From: CAJBLF01 sp041663325 | Lineage (GTDB): Bacteria > Patescibacteriota > Gracilibacteria > Absconditabacterales > Absconditicoccaceae | Assembly: GCA_041663325.1 (NCBI GenBank) | Contig: JBAZRN010000007.1 | Location: 1-53,125 of the forward strand | DNA: 53,125 bases | Direction of reading: 5' to 3' | In this document: one piece after another, positions 8,906 to 19,220 of the stretch | How positions within the stretch are numbered: the stretch's first letter is position 1 | Layout of the letters: every line of letters starts with the position of its first letter | The notes under the pieces: generated by a model | The model's input: the letters and a program-made list of their open reading frames with translations, nothing else | Told to the model about the DNA's origin: nothing | Database searches by the model: none | Program-made: the position numbers and the translations under genes

Positions 8906-9889
8906 ATGGAAATAAAAATAGATAAAACAGCTTCTGACCAGAGATTTGATAGATTTTTGAGGAAATGGTTCAAAAAATATCCGCAAGTTCGTTTAGCGGA
9001 CATTTATAGTATAATTAGGAGGTGATTGGTAAAAGTCAATGAAAAAAAGGTAAAAGAACAATATAGATTGTTGGTCGGCGATATCGTCCAAATAAATGAT
9101 ACAGTGAAGTTATGAAGTGAGGATTTATCGTTATTAGTTAGTCAAAAAGATCGTAAACTAGAAAAAGTAGACATCAAAAAGATACAACAGCAGATTCTCT
9201 ATGAAGATGCGCATCGAATTGTTTTTAATAAACCAGCAGGTGTACCTATGCATCCAGGAAATAAACATCGAAATGACCTTTGTATGAATGATTATCTAGA
9301 TAAATACGCTGAGGAATACAAAACTGCGACATTCAAGCCTTCCTTTGGATATAGACTAGACAGAGATACGTCTGGAGTCTTGATCGCTGCCAAAAGTTAC
9401 GAAGCATTACAATATATAAATAGTATTATCAGAGAAAGAGACATAGATAAATATTATCTCGCGTTCGTAGTGGGTTCATTTCCTGCTCATCTTATCATCA
9501 GAAAACCCTTGACCAAAACATACAACAAAGAACTTGATAGATCGCAAGTTAAGATAGATTTTGATACATGACTAGAGGCAAAAACCGAATGCTGGCTGGA
9601 AAAATTTATCAAACACCCAAAACTTGGTCCTATTTCCTTATTAAAAGTAAAAATCCATACAGGAAGAATGCATCAAATCAGAGTGCATGCAGCGGCTGAA
9701 TGATTCCCAGTTCTTGGCGATGTTATCTATGGTAATCCAACGGCGAATAAAATTCTCTATACCTCATTGAATATCAACAGACAATTGCTTCATTGTCGAA
9801 AATATAGTTTTCTAGATCCTTTTCAAAATGATCAAATAACGTTTGAGGCACCGATACCCAAAGACTTTTTGAAAATATTAGGAAAATAA
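8906..9889 (+). CDS. RluA-family 23S rRNA/tRNA pseudouridine synthase
   Basis: Seen: 327 residues. An S4-like RNA-binding domain at about 8-75 is followed by the catalytic domain: VFNKPAGVPMHPGN near 110-122, GYRLDRDTSGVL with catalytic Asp near 152, and HQIRVHAA, GDVIYG. CGA at 9797-9799 gives LLHC-W-KYSF, matching the family's LHAW, while both Arg of RLDRDTSG are AGA. Three TGA codons, including the one after SIIRR, are Gly. Known: RluC/RluD-type enzymes isomerise uridines in 23S rRNA; the exact target is not inferable. Start ATG 8906; a TATAGC box lies close upstream and no Shine-Dalgarno is seen. Confidence 0.9.
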
Positions 9890-9961
9890 TTTGATTTTCC
9901 CAATAAAAAAATTAAAGTATCTTTATTATTCTAACTATTTTTATTTTTTATCGTTTATGCA

Positions 9962-10270
9962 ATGAAAAAGATTTTTTGGACTACTATTTTTTGGCTTATC
10001 GTGTTTTTTGGATTTGCTTTCTATATCAAAATGTTTGATGCTAACATGGCAATAGTTATAAGCAATCGACTTGGTGCAACAACCATTACAACAAGTGGAG
10101 AAGTAATCCCTACAACTGGCGCTGAAAATAGTGTTATGAGTGGAATTACTACCATCCAAACAACGCTTATTGATATGCAAACTAAACTTGATACTCTTAT
10201 AGGTGGAACGACTACAACTTCAACAGTTACTCCAGTAATCGAGACACCAACCACAGGAGCAACTAAATAG
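9962..10270 (+). CDS. Small single-helix membrane protein, anchor paralogue of the GerMN protein
   Basis: Seen: 102 residues. An N-terminal transmembrane helix (MKKIFWTTIFWLIVFFGF...) is followed by a short helical segment (about 55-78) and a Thr-rich tail. The N-terminus is strikingly like that of the next gene (10384), where the sixth residue of the shared motif is CGG instead of TGG. No TGA. The protein is presumably anchored with its tail outside the membrane; no enzymatic domain. It may partner its larger paralogue (inference). Confidence 0.75.
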   Translation: MKKIFWTTIFWLIVFFGFAFYIKMFDANMAIVISNRLGATTITTSGEVIPTTGAENSVMSGITTIQTTLIDMQTKLDTLIGGTTTTSTVTPVIETPTTGATK

Positions 10271-10372
10271 TTAGCCTAAAGCTTAAAGCCTAAAGCTTAA
10301 AGCCTAAAGCCTAAAGCTCAAAGCCTAAAGCTTAAAGCCTAAAGCCTAAAGCTCAAAGCATATAACTTTATT
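10271..10372. repeat. Tandem A-rich word repeat (CCTAAAGCTTAAAG type)
   Basis: Imperfect tandem copies of a 7-base word (CCTAAAG, CTTAAAG, CTCAAAG) fill the gap between the two anchor paralogues. Similar words occur at 5320-5337, 11275-11300, 19777-19803, 31280-31333 and inside tsaD near 47640. Confidence 0.85.
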
Positions 10373-10383
10373 TTTTTACTCTT

Positions 10384-11055
10384 ATGAGTATGAAAAAAAT
10401 CTTCCGGACTACCATCTTTTGGTTTGTTGTTATTTTTTTGTTTCGATCATATGTGAGAGTATTTAATAAACCGTTTAGCAGTCAAATAGGCTCACGATTT
10501 GGTAAATCTCAACAGGTGTGTTTAACAGGCGGCGCTGCTACTGGGCTTACTCAACAGCTTGATGCTATTCAAACTCAACTTGATCTTATCAACAAAAAAC
10601 TTCAATCTGAACCTGAAACAACACCAACGACTTCATTATTTCAGACAACTACTCCGACCAAGGTTGCCTTATATTATTTCAATCAAACACAGGATCAAAA
10701 ATTAGCCCCAGAACAACAGATAAATATTGATTCTCTTCTGCCTGTGTATCGTATCTTTCCTGCAAGCAAAAATCTTCTTGTAGATACGATCAATGAATTG
10801 ATCCAATGAAATTTGACTGCAAACGAAAAACTTCAATGATATATGACAGAATTTCCTAACACAAAATTTCGTCTTTTGGCTGCTGACTTAGCTACTGATG
10901 GCGTGTTGACCTTGTGATTTACTGATGTCCCAGGATTCACAGATGGCTGATCTGCTCGTATGTTAATCATGGCAAATTCCATCATCAAAACCGCTTTGCA
11001 GTTTTCTGGAGTAAAAAAAGTGGTATTTAGTCCAGAAACGCTTTTCCAACCATAA
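10384..11055 (+). CDS. Membrane-anchored GerMN-domain protein
   Basis: Seen: 223 residues. A transmembrane anchor (about 6-28) is paralogous to the preceding gene, then a helical segment, a Thr/Pro linker to about 95 and a C-terminal GerMN-like domain (KVALYYF, LLPVYRIFP, NLLVDTINELIQG, FTDVPGFTD, VKKVVFSPE). CGG at 10405-10407 aligns with TGG in the paralogue (MKKIF-W-TTIFW); TGA codons give Gly. Known: GerMN occurs in GerM and in envelope lipoproteins and probably binds peptidoglycan or protein partners. Outward-facing location is inferred from the anchor. Start could also be the ATG two codons downstream. Confidence 0.82.
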
Positions 11056-11240
11056 AAATTGCTCGCTATGCGAGCGTAAATTAACTTCGTGTTATTCTCT
11101 CATTTCGTTCGCGTAATTTGCCTACGGCGTAATTGGTAATTATGATAAATTACGCACGAAGTGCTAATTACATCCGATAGGACAAATTACATCTGCTTAG
11201 GCAGATAAATTACACTGGTGATACGTCAGTGTTTTTTTGC
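11056..11240. repeat. Hairpin array 1: mini-hairpins separated by GTAATTT/AAATTAC
   Basis: Different short hairpins alternate with a constant 7-mer: GCTCGC-tat-GCGAGC (11061), GCC-tac-GGC (11120), GCAC-gaa-GTGC (11154), a weak ATCC/GGAC unit (11172), ATCTGC-ttag-GCAGAT (11191), ACACTG/CAGTGT (11212-11232). The 7-mer is GTAATTT in the left half and AAATTAC in the right half. The last hairpin is followed by seven T and would terminate transcription of the GerMN gene. Confidence 0.85.
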
Positions 11241-11326
11241 ATTTTGCTGAAAAATCATTATACTTACATTTAGTTAAAAGCTTTAAGACTAAAGCTTAAA
11301 GTACATTTTAATCGTTATCTAGTGGC

Positions 11327-14300
11327 ATGGTAGATAAAAAGGGGAAATATTCCAAGAAAGGTAATCATCATGAAAAGGATGAAAAAAATATTTCTGAAAT
11401 AGGGTCAAAAAAAGATTCTCTTTCCGGAATATTTTTGGATGAACTTAAAGGAGCATTTTCCAATTTTAATAAAATCCCTGAATCTCATAGATTAAAATTG
11501 TACGGTGATAAAGCGTATTTAGATCAATTTTGGGAACATTTCAAAAAAGAGCATCCCAATCTCCTTGATAAAATAGACAAAAAAGATTTGCCGATATATA
11601 TCCAAGCGCTTGAAGATAAATGATTTTCTATCGCCGCTATCAAAACAAATACTAGCAAACTTAATGAAGAATTTAAAGCTGAAGATACGGAAATTCATGT
11701 AATGGAGCAGAGTTTGTCTCAGTTGCAAAAGTTTTGTGAAGACAAAAATAATAATGTTCCTGAAGGAACCTTTAAAAAATTTGCTGATGCTGCAGGATTT
11801 ACTCATGATACTTTGGTTATTGATCCTGATGGGAAACTTAAAATAATAGATGATCTCTATTTAGTTTGGAAAAAATTTATTGAAAAAGAGGGTATTCCAC
11901 TTGGTGAAACTTCTGCTGGACATGCTGAGCGTATTTTGACGCCAAGTTATAATCCTACGGAAAGAGTAATGGTGACGGTGGCTATTGCTAAAATCAGAAA
12001 AGAGCTTAAGGGTAGTTTGAAAGCTGATTTTGATGCTCAATTTCCTTTGCCGCTCACTATTTTCAGCTCACATCAGGATTTGATTAATTTCAGAGATGAA
12101 TGGAATCAGTTTCTTATTGATCATGCTGCTGAAATTAATGAACCTTTAGCCAAAAAACTTGATAGCGTTATCGTAACCAATGGTGACATTCAGAAAGAAT
12201 TGCTCAAATCATGAAGAAAATTTGATGATACCAAATGATTTTCTGAGCGAGAGCAATATTTCAGGCGTATTTTCAATAAACTCGTAACCCGCCAGCTTTT
12301 TGAAGAAGTGCAAAAAACTCAAAAAACTATTGATCAGTATATTACTGCGATGGGCGATACATTCAAACAATTTCCGCCGTACGTTAATGATATTCTGAGT
12401 ATCTATCCTTTCAATGATAAAATTATTAGTACTGTTGATAGTTCGTTTCATAGTGATCTCGAACATATTGATCTGCAGATTTCTGATCTTAATGCTCAAT
12501 ATGCCACAGCTACGGATGAGGAGAGAAAACAGTTGAGAGAAAAAATGAAAGCGCTCAAACAAGAAAGGGAACAGCGCAGATGGCAGGCATATATAGTGTT
12601 TCTCAGAACTAAAGATGCAGCTCTTGCCGATGTTTTTGCTCAGTTAGTTGGCAGCAAATTTGATTTCTCTGTATTGTCGGCAGATAAACAGCAATTACTT
12701 GTTGATACGCTTGTAAAACACAAACTTGAAGATACGATCAAACATAAAGTGCCTGAACTGCTTTCTGTGAAAGAAGAAGATCTGACTACATTCGTGAACG
12801 ATCTTTTTGATCTCAAAAAAATGGATTTGGTCATACCTACGAGGACTGGGCCTGTTCCTCTTTCGTTTACCAAAAAAGAATTTCTAACCAGCGCTCGCAA
12901 AGAGCTTCCTGCACTCAGTGATTTGGAAGATATCCAAAACTTGCCGCTCAATTTCGTCACGCAGCTCACGGACAGCAATGCAGCTTTTTTTGAGGATAGT
13001 ATGATTTTTGATTCGATATATACTGATTTCGCTGCAAGGAATGGAAAATTTCGTTTCAATGACGCTTACAAAGTAAAAATCAAAAAAGATGGAAAAATGG
13101 TCGAATGATATTTATCTGCATATGCACCTATAGAAGAAAATAATAAAGAAGACTACACTGGAAAAGAACTCTATCTGTATTCTCAACCTATTACTGCTCC
13201 AAATCAAGAGAGAGAACTTGTTACCCGGCCGCATGAGGAAGGCAGGTCATGAATTCCTGTCGTGATCAAAGAATCTGAACAACAATCGTGTGATATGGAA
13301 ATCTTGGAGAGAAAAATAAATCTGAATGGTGACGCTTTTGGAGCCTTGCTTTTCGGGTATGTGCTTGGACAACAAAGTATGAATACCTCCATGTCGCCAG
13401 AAAAAGAAAAGGAGTTAGCCGAAAAACTTGGTGATCTTCAAGTCTACAAAGAAAAAGAGGAATGAGAGGAAGAAGGGACAGAACCAGTGGTTGAAAAAGA
13501 AGAATCTAAAAAAGAAGATTCAGAACAAAAAAAATTTGAGAATGAACGGAAACAGCTTAAATGATATTCGTTTGCTGAAGAAGAGTATGAAAAAAATAAT
13601 GGGTTTGTGAAATGATCGAGATTATTTATTCCTTTTGCTGATAGTGAAGTTCCTCCCAAAGAAAATGGCAGAGCTTGGCTGCAAATGGAAGTCATTGATA
13701 TTGATGAGAAAAAAGGAACTTTTAAAGTAAAAATCCATGGCGGTGAATTACGTCTTGGGAAATCGGAGTGAGCGATCAAAGAACTTCCCATGAATGTTTC
13801 TTCGATTGAGAGTATCAGAAAGGCATTTGGAGAAAATATTTACAAGTTTCCTAGTACTGCCAAAATAGGGTTTGACCAACAAATGAGTATGATAACTGAT
13901 TGCTCTCTTGCGAAAGATTTGGATAAATATTTTGGGTCTTTGAAATTTAATTGATCTACCTTTACTTATTCGCTTTGAAATTATACAGGGAAAGAAATCA
14001 CCCATTTTGGTATCTATCAATCTAAAGCAATAGGAGAATCTGTGGATCAAGAAGAGGGTAAGCTCATTTTATATAAAATAAAAACTAATTCTAATGGCAC
14101 TATAACTGTTTCTGGAGATTCCATGGATGGTAATTATGCGAAGAATTTTCCCGCTCGCGATATGGACTATGCTACTTTTATGCTGTTTGTCGCAGAAAAA
14201 AAATTGCAACCAAAATGCAAGGAGCAAACACAAGCTATCAATGCAAAGATAGTCGCAGATAAACAGGAGACTCCTACGACCGTTCGTGGATTTAGTATCA

Positions 14301-16513
14301 ATAATGTTATTGGCTTTTTCAAAAACGGAGCAAATAAACTCAAAGATAGCATCAAAAAATATGATGAAGAAAGAACGGAAGATCTTACCGACTTACTTAC
14401 TAGCCAGGGGCAGCTTTGGGGTAAAATTTGATGATTATTGAGTCCATTTAGCAGAATTTCTTCCTCGTTTGAAACTATGGGAATGGAGTATTCTCTAGAG
14501 AGAGACAATAGAATATGGAAAAAAGTAGAAAAGCGAACAAAATTTTATGAAGATTATGATTATAGTAAGCTCTATACTGAAGTTATTGAGCCTATGTTAT
14601 CATGAAAGATTAAAATAGTTCCTCATTATAAAATAGCAGCTATTTTGTTGGTGCATCTCAAAAAAGGAAAATGACCGTATGCAAAAGATCCTAAAAATAC
14701 AGCTAAAGGAAATCGAGTGGGTATGTTATTGGGGGCGAAACATCAAAAAAGATATCTCACTATCAGAGAAAAGAAAATCAGAGATCTCGAAGAAAATGCT
14801 CAAAGATATGGTGGTCCGTGGGCGGATCAAATAAAAAATGAATTAGTAGAACTGGAAATGAGGTATATTGTGCATGTGATGGATGGCAGACATTTGGGAA
14901 CGGGAGATGATGATAAATATTATTTTCAAAGTAAATATTCTAAAAAGTTTTGTGACGAATTAGAATGAGCATATACATGATTCTTTAAACAGGATGGAGT
15001 AAATGAATGATTTACTAAAAATCAGGATGCTAATTTTGAATTTGCCAGAGTAGAGTATTTTAGACAGTTGGCAGATAGACCGCAACAGGCGCTTCCATTT
15101 CTCAAAGTCATGGCTACCAAGGCTATCAATGATACTCAATGGCAGGTATTTGAAACTGCCGTTTTGGCTGGTATATTATCTGGAGTGTTTCTTAATATGA
15201 CATATTCATCTACTCAGTCATATATTCAAAAAATCTGTAGAACGAGATGATTTATTCCATGAATATTTGCTAAAGATATCAGACAACAACATAAGGTGCA
15301 AAGACTTTTAGATATATTTAGTGACGGGGCCTTTACCAAATCAACAAAATATTCTCCTGCTGATTATTCTTTCAGGGACAATAAATGACCAAAATGATTT
15401 ATCGATAAATTTATTAATCGAACTGATGAGTGATCTACAAGGAATAGATTAAGTCAATTTCTTGAATTAAAATGATCAAATGTTCATGATAAAACATTAC
15501 TTGATTTGTATTCTGATCCGAAATTATCTGTTTCAGATAAATTATTGCTTGAAGAATTCATAGGTAAGACCAATGAAAAAGATGAAGAATTGGACAATGA
15601 TGTGACAAAAAACACTTCTTCACTTACCTGATCTGTTTTGACCAAGAGTCAAAGTGTGGTAGAAAAGATGATTAAATTTGATCAATGAGGTTTTGCTGGA
15701 AAAGATGGTGATGAAATTCAAAATATGAGAGCTTTCTGCGAAAAAATGAAGGATGCTATTCCTAAAGAAGAACTTAACTCTCAACAAACTAAATTTTTTG
15801 TGAAGAAATTTTTCAATCGATTTGGTGAAAGATGATTTTCGTGAAATAAAATGACTGAATTTTTGAAAAGATTGAAGTGGTGTAAAGAACATCCATCATC
15901 TCCAGAAGTTGAAGATATCTTGTATTATAGTATTGTATGAGAAATCATTAATTCATTAGCTTCCAACAATGCTCATCCACCTGAAGAATTAAAATGAGCA
16001 TTATGAGCGTGGAAAAACTTTTTCAAAATCAATCTTGATACTATATTACAATCTGATGTGATTACTTCTTGTTTTGGCTGATCTCAATATAAAACAGATT
16101 TGGATAAATCTAAACCCCAATTGGAGTCTCGAGATACTGCTTCTGTGCTTTTGGATAGAGAAGATAATGCTATGTATATGTATACGCTTAATAAAGAAGA
16201 AAAAGCACAGGCACTTCTTAAAAAACGTATGATTACTACCAATAAAAATTATCTTAATAAAGAATTATATAGATTAGCTGATGATTTATCTAGAAAATGC
16301 TGATGATTTACCAATACTTTCAAGAGGGACATTAATGAACATAAAAAAAATGTTGCCAATTCGCAATCTGTTTCTAAGTCTACTTGAGCAAAAATCAATA
16401 ATCCTGGCATGATCGAGAAAGTAAAAAGAATCCTTGAAGGTAAACCACCTGAGGAAGAAAATCCTGATGAATATATTCCCATGGAAGATCCGTATAATAA
16501 TTATTATGAATAA
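11327..16513 (+). CDS. Giant protein of unknown function (1728 aa)
   Basis: Seen: one uninterrupted frame of 1728 residues when TGA is Gly (dozens of TGA codons); with standard stops it breaks into more than ten pieces. No signal peptide. The N-terminus is charged (MVDKKGKYSKKG). Long helical regions (for example EERKQLREKMKALKQER near 400), an acidic Glu/Lys segment near 710-750, and one hydrophobic stretch (AVLAGILSGVFLNMTY) near 1285-1300. The C-terminus is acidic and Pro-rich. CGA and CGG appear at scattered, unconserved sites. No family recognised. It starts after array 1 and ends at an intrinsic terminator, so is probably its own transcription unit. Structural, secretion-related or host-contact roles are all possible. 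Confidence 0.85.
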
Positions 16514-16529
16514 TGTTTATGTTTTATTT

Positions 16530-16554
16530 CGCTTCTTTCGGGAAGCGTTTTTTT
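16530..16554 (+). terminator. Intrinsic terminator after the giant gene
   Basis: CGCTTC and GAAGCG arms with a 6-base loop followed by seven T, 17 bases after the TAA stop. Confidence 0.85.
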
Positions 16555-16635
16555 CTTGATTTTATTTTCTTTTTTGATACTACATAAATTGTAAATACAA
16601 ATAAAAAGTATATTCATCTTAAAAAACAAAAATCT

Positions 16636-17232
16636 ATGAAAGGAAAATTTATCGTTTTTTATGGAATTAATAATCTTGGGAAAAGCACTCAGGTTGATTT
16701 ATTGATTCAAAAGCTGAAAGAACGTGGAATAACCGCAGAATATCTTAAATATGCTGTCTACAGCCTTGAACCATCTGGTGTAATGCTCAATGAATACCTC
16801 AGAAAAGGCAATCCATATGATTTTTCTCCTCGCGAGTTTCAATTGTGTCAAGCGCTCAATAGAACTCAATATGAACCAATATTAAAACAAAAACTTGATG
16901 CTGGAACTTGGATCATAGGAGAGGATTACAAAGGAACAGGTATTGCTTGGGGTGTTGGCGCAGGTGTTGATCAGAATTTTCTTATCAGACTTAATTCTCA
17001 TTTGCTTGCAGAAGATCTTTGTATTCTTTTTGATGGAGAAAGATTTGTCTCTGGTATAGAAAAGGATCATAAACATGAACAAAATCATGAACTTACGGAA
17101 AAAGTAAGGGCAGTTCATTTGGAGCTTGCAAAGAAATTTGGTTGGACTAGCGTCAATGCTAATCAGTCCATAGACGAAGTTCATGAAAATATTTGGAAAC
17201 TTGTCCGTGAAAAATTTCAGCTACTAATTTAA
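16636..17232 (+). CDS. Thymidylate kinase-like nucleotide kinase
   Basis: Seen: 198 residues, no TGA. P-loop GINNLGKST at residues 10-18, in the place of the GxDGxGKST of thymidylate kinases. SPREFQLCQALNR near 63-75 and IGEDYKGTGIAWG near 94-106 match the DR(Y/W)xxS-bearing region in position, but the usual DR pair is replaced by GEDYKG, so substrate choice may differ. Known: such P-loop kinases phosphorylate dTMP or deoxynucleosides using ATP. Confidence 0.75.
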   Translation: MKGKFIVFYGINNLGKSTQVDLLIQKLKERGITAEYLKYAVYSLEPSGVMLNEYLRKGNPYDFSPREFQLCQALNRTQYEPILKQKLDAGTWIIGEDYKGTGIAWGVGAGVDQNFLIRLNSHLLAEDLCILFDGERFVSGIEKDHKHEQNHELTEKVRAVHLELAKKFGWTSVNANQSIDEVHENIWKLVREKFQLLI

Positions 17233-17265
17233 TTAGTAACAACAATTTGTTGTGTATATATTAAC

Positions 17266-17291
17266 CTCCTTGGTATTCCTTGGAGATTTTT
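17266..17291 (+). terminator. Probable intrinsic terminator after the kinase gene
   Basis: CTCC and GGAG arms separated by 12 bases, followed by A and a run of seven T, 30-60 bases after the stop. The stem is short, so efficiency is uncertain. Confidence 0.5.
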
Positions 17292-17309
17292 TTAATCTAT
17301 CAAAAAACT

Positions 17310-17339
17310 TTGAAAAACAGAATGGATTGTGTATATACT
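17310..17339 (+). promoter_or_regulatory. Promoter of the VanY-like gene, probably leaderless
   Basis: TTGAAA (17310-17315), an 18-base spacer and TATACT (17334-17339). The ATG is only 8 bases further on, so transcription would begin at or next to the start codon. Confidence 0.6.
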
Positions 17340-17346
17340 ATACTGA

Positions 17347-18171
17347 ATGTTTTTATTATCAAAAAAATACATCATAGGACAACGTACAAATATAACTCTT
17401 TTGACCTTGTTTTTTACCTTTGCGTTTGCTCTATTGTTTTTGGCGTTGGTACAAAATTCTGTGCATGCGTGGACTGCTTCATTACCGCCTGTTCGTGTTG
17501 TTGCCGCAGTACATGCCGATGATATTCCGTCTGCTTGAGAATATGGAATCGTTCCTAGTTTCTGACTAAAACAGCAAGCTGCAGGATTTGATTTTGATAC
17601 TGATGATTCTTTCCAAAAATATTTGAATACTGATCATCCCTTCAACGATTCTTCTTATATACCAAAGGATTTGCTTCCTATTGATTCTAACTTTACTGCT
17701 AATAACGCTAAAGCGTTTAAACTTAGACAAGAGGCTGGTATAGAATTTGCTGATATGGCCTGGCATTTTCGAGATGCATTTAGCGGTGATAAATTGTTTA
17801 TAACAAGCGCATATAGAAGCAAATGATTTCAAAATTATCTCATCAAACAGTGATGTGTGTTGTTGAAATGTGCGCCAATCGGCACAAGCGAACATCAAGC
17901 GTGATTGGCTTTGGATCTCAAGGTAATTACGAGATGAGGCAGGTGATATTCTTTGGATGCAGCATATCCTAATAAATATTCTGATTGGCTTCACGTCCAT
18001 GCTCGAGAACGAGGATTTCATAATACCTATCAGAAGGGCGTCGCTATTGATGGCAAAATCGTTGAATGACGACATCGAAGATATCTTTGAATAACATTAG
18101 CTAAAATACTTGCTGACAACGGTCAGACACTAGCGGAATACTACAATACAATAATACAATGAAATAATTAG
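17347..18171 (+). CDS. VanY-like D-alanyl-D-alanine carboxypeptidase (peptidase M15B)
   Basis: Seen: 274 residues. A membrane anchor or signal at about 17-38, then the M15 domain: SAYRSKGFQ near 155, the zinc and substrate motif SEHQAGLALDL near 182 (SxHxxGxAxD), and near 240 E-G-W-H-W-R-Y where both Trp are CGA (18070-18072, 18076-18078). The family motif is EPWHWRY, so this is one of the clearest CGA-as-Trp sites. Ten TGA codons are Gly. Known: cleaves the terminal D-Ala from peptidoglycan stem peptides, using zinc. Exported location is inferred from the N-terminal helix. It could trim the cell's own wall or act on a host's. Confidence 0.9.
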
Positions 18172-18310
18172 AGATGATAGATGATAAATGATAGATGTTG
18201 GTATTGGCTATCTTATGGACTATTATAGATTACAATAGTTTATAAAAACAAATCCTAAATTTATCATTTCTAATTTATCATTTATCATTACATTTAACTT
18301 TATTATATAA
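18172..18310. repeat. Simple repeats in inverted orientation (GATGATAGAT / ATCATTTATC words)
   Basis: GATAGATGATAAATG-type words directly after the VanY stop are matched by complementary TTATCATTTCTAATTTATC-type words before grpE. RNA from the region could fold into a long imperfect stem. No gene is seen here. A TATAAT box at 18306-18311 precedes grpE by 11 bases. Confidence 0.6.
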
Positions 18311-18322
18311 TTAGTTAATTAC

Positions 18323-18892
18323 ATGAACGCTAAAAAGAAGGATGATCTAGAAGCTAAGCTTGAAGAAGCTAAGAAGACGCAACATGATAAGAAATATCGT
18401 GAATTGGAAGAGAAAATCGTGCAATTGGAAAAAGAAAAAAAAGAATTGGAGGAAATCGCGAAGAGATCTCAGTATGAATATGTTAATCTTAAGATGGATT
18501 TTGATAGGTATCAGAGGCAGATTAAAGAATCTAGTCAACATATGGAGATTGATTCTCTTTTGTCTGTTGTCAAAAAGTTTTTGCCATTTATCGAAGATCT
18601 CAGAAAATCGCTTGAAAATATTACGGACGAACATCAAGACGATCCGCTTACGAAATGAGTTCAAATGGTGTATAATAAATTTCTCAAGACGCTTGAACAT
18701 CTCCATATCAAAGCTATTGAGTCTTTATGATTGGTGCCTGATTCATTTTTGCATGAGCCGGTGAGTGTAGAACCAGTAGAGGATGAGAAGATGAAAGGGA
18801 AAATCATTAGAGAATTTGAAAGAGGATTTGTGTATCATAAAGGTGATGATAGGAGAGTGATTATAGCGTCCAAGGTGATTGTAGGACAATAG
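18323..18892 (+). CDS. grpE: GrpE, nucleotide exchange factor for DnaK
   Basis: Seen: 189 residues. A Lys/Glu-rich coiled coil spans about 8-60 (LEEKIVQLEKEKKELEEIAK), followed by the GrpE core: YVNLKMDFDRYQRQ, LLSVVKKFLPFIEDL, GVQMVYNKFLKTLE, and the beta domain ending ERGFVYHKGDDRRVI and SKVIVG. Two TGA codons (LTK-G-VQMVY and ESL-G-LVPD) are Gly at positions where GrpE has Gly. Known: GrpE dimers release ADP from DnaK to reset the Hsp70 cycle. dnaK and dnaJ are not next to it. Followed by a repeat tract and tRNA genes. Confidence 0.93.
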
Positions 18893-19003
18893 GAATTCAG
18901 AATTTAGAATTTAGAAATCAGAATTAAGAAATCAGAATTTAGAAATCAGAATTTAGAAATCAGAATTAAGAAATCAGAATTAAGAAATCAGAATTAAGAA
19001 TGT
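18893..19003. repeat. Tandem AGAATTTAGAAATC-type repeat
   Basis: About fourteen imperfect copies of 7- to 8-base words (CAGAATT, TAGAATT, TAGAAAT, AAGAAAT) run directly from the grpE stop. The same words lie in frame inside rsmA at 42061-42125. Confidence 0.85.
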
Positions 19004-19074
19004 AATCAAGCGTAATGATGATTAAAGCTTGAAAATAGATACAGATTCCATAAGGTATTTTTGTCGAAATATAT

Positions 19075-19193
19075 GCTCAGGTGCCCTGGTAAACCGAGGA
19101 TAAAATGGAATGGTATACATGTCCCGGTGAGTAACCGGGATGCCGTAAGGCTTGGGGGTTTGTCCTGTAGTATTACGGGGTTCAGCTCCCGCT
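19075..19193 (+). pseudogene. tRNA-Leu-like relic carrying three inserted hairpins
   Basis: It shares blocks with the intact tRNA-Leu 28 bases downstream: GCTCAGGTG, ATGGAA, TGGTATACATG, TGCCGTAAGGCTTG. The rest is replaced by hairpins: CCTGG...CCGAGG near the D arm (19085-19099), TCCCGG-TGAGTAA-CCGGGA in place of the anticodon arm (19122-19140), and CCTGTA-GTAT-TACGGG in the T-loop (19164-19179). The 3' acceptor strand is missing, so a working tRNA is unlikely. Confidence 0.6.
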
Positions 19194-19220
19194 AAAATAA
19201 CAAAAAAAGTAAAAAATTAT

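Noticed and set aside
11056..11240. CRISPR array
   Set aside because: The constant unit is only seven bases and the spacers are self-complementary; no cas genes are present.
11327..16513. Many short overlapping open frames suggesting a decayed gene cluster
   Set aside because: All pieces are in one frame and separated only by TGA, which is Gly here; a single intact gene explains them.
19075..19193. Functional suppressor tRNA (for UGA or CGA) or intron-containing tRNA
   Set aside because: No complementary acceptor 3' strand exists and the anticodon arm is replaced by a 6-bp hairpin without a U33-type loop; no UCA or UCG anticodon is present.
19075..19193. tmRNA fragment
   Set aside because: No alanyl-tRNA-like ends and no tag-coding frame; the similarity is to tRNA-Leu.
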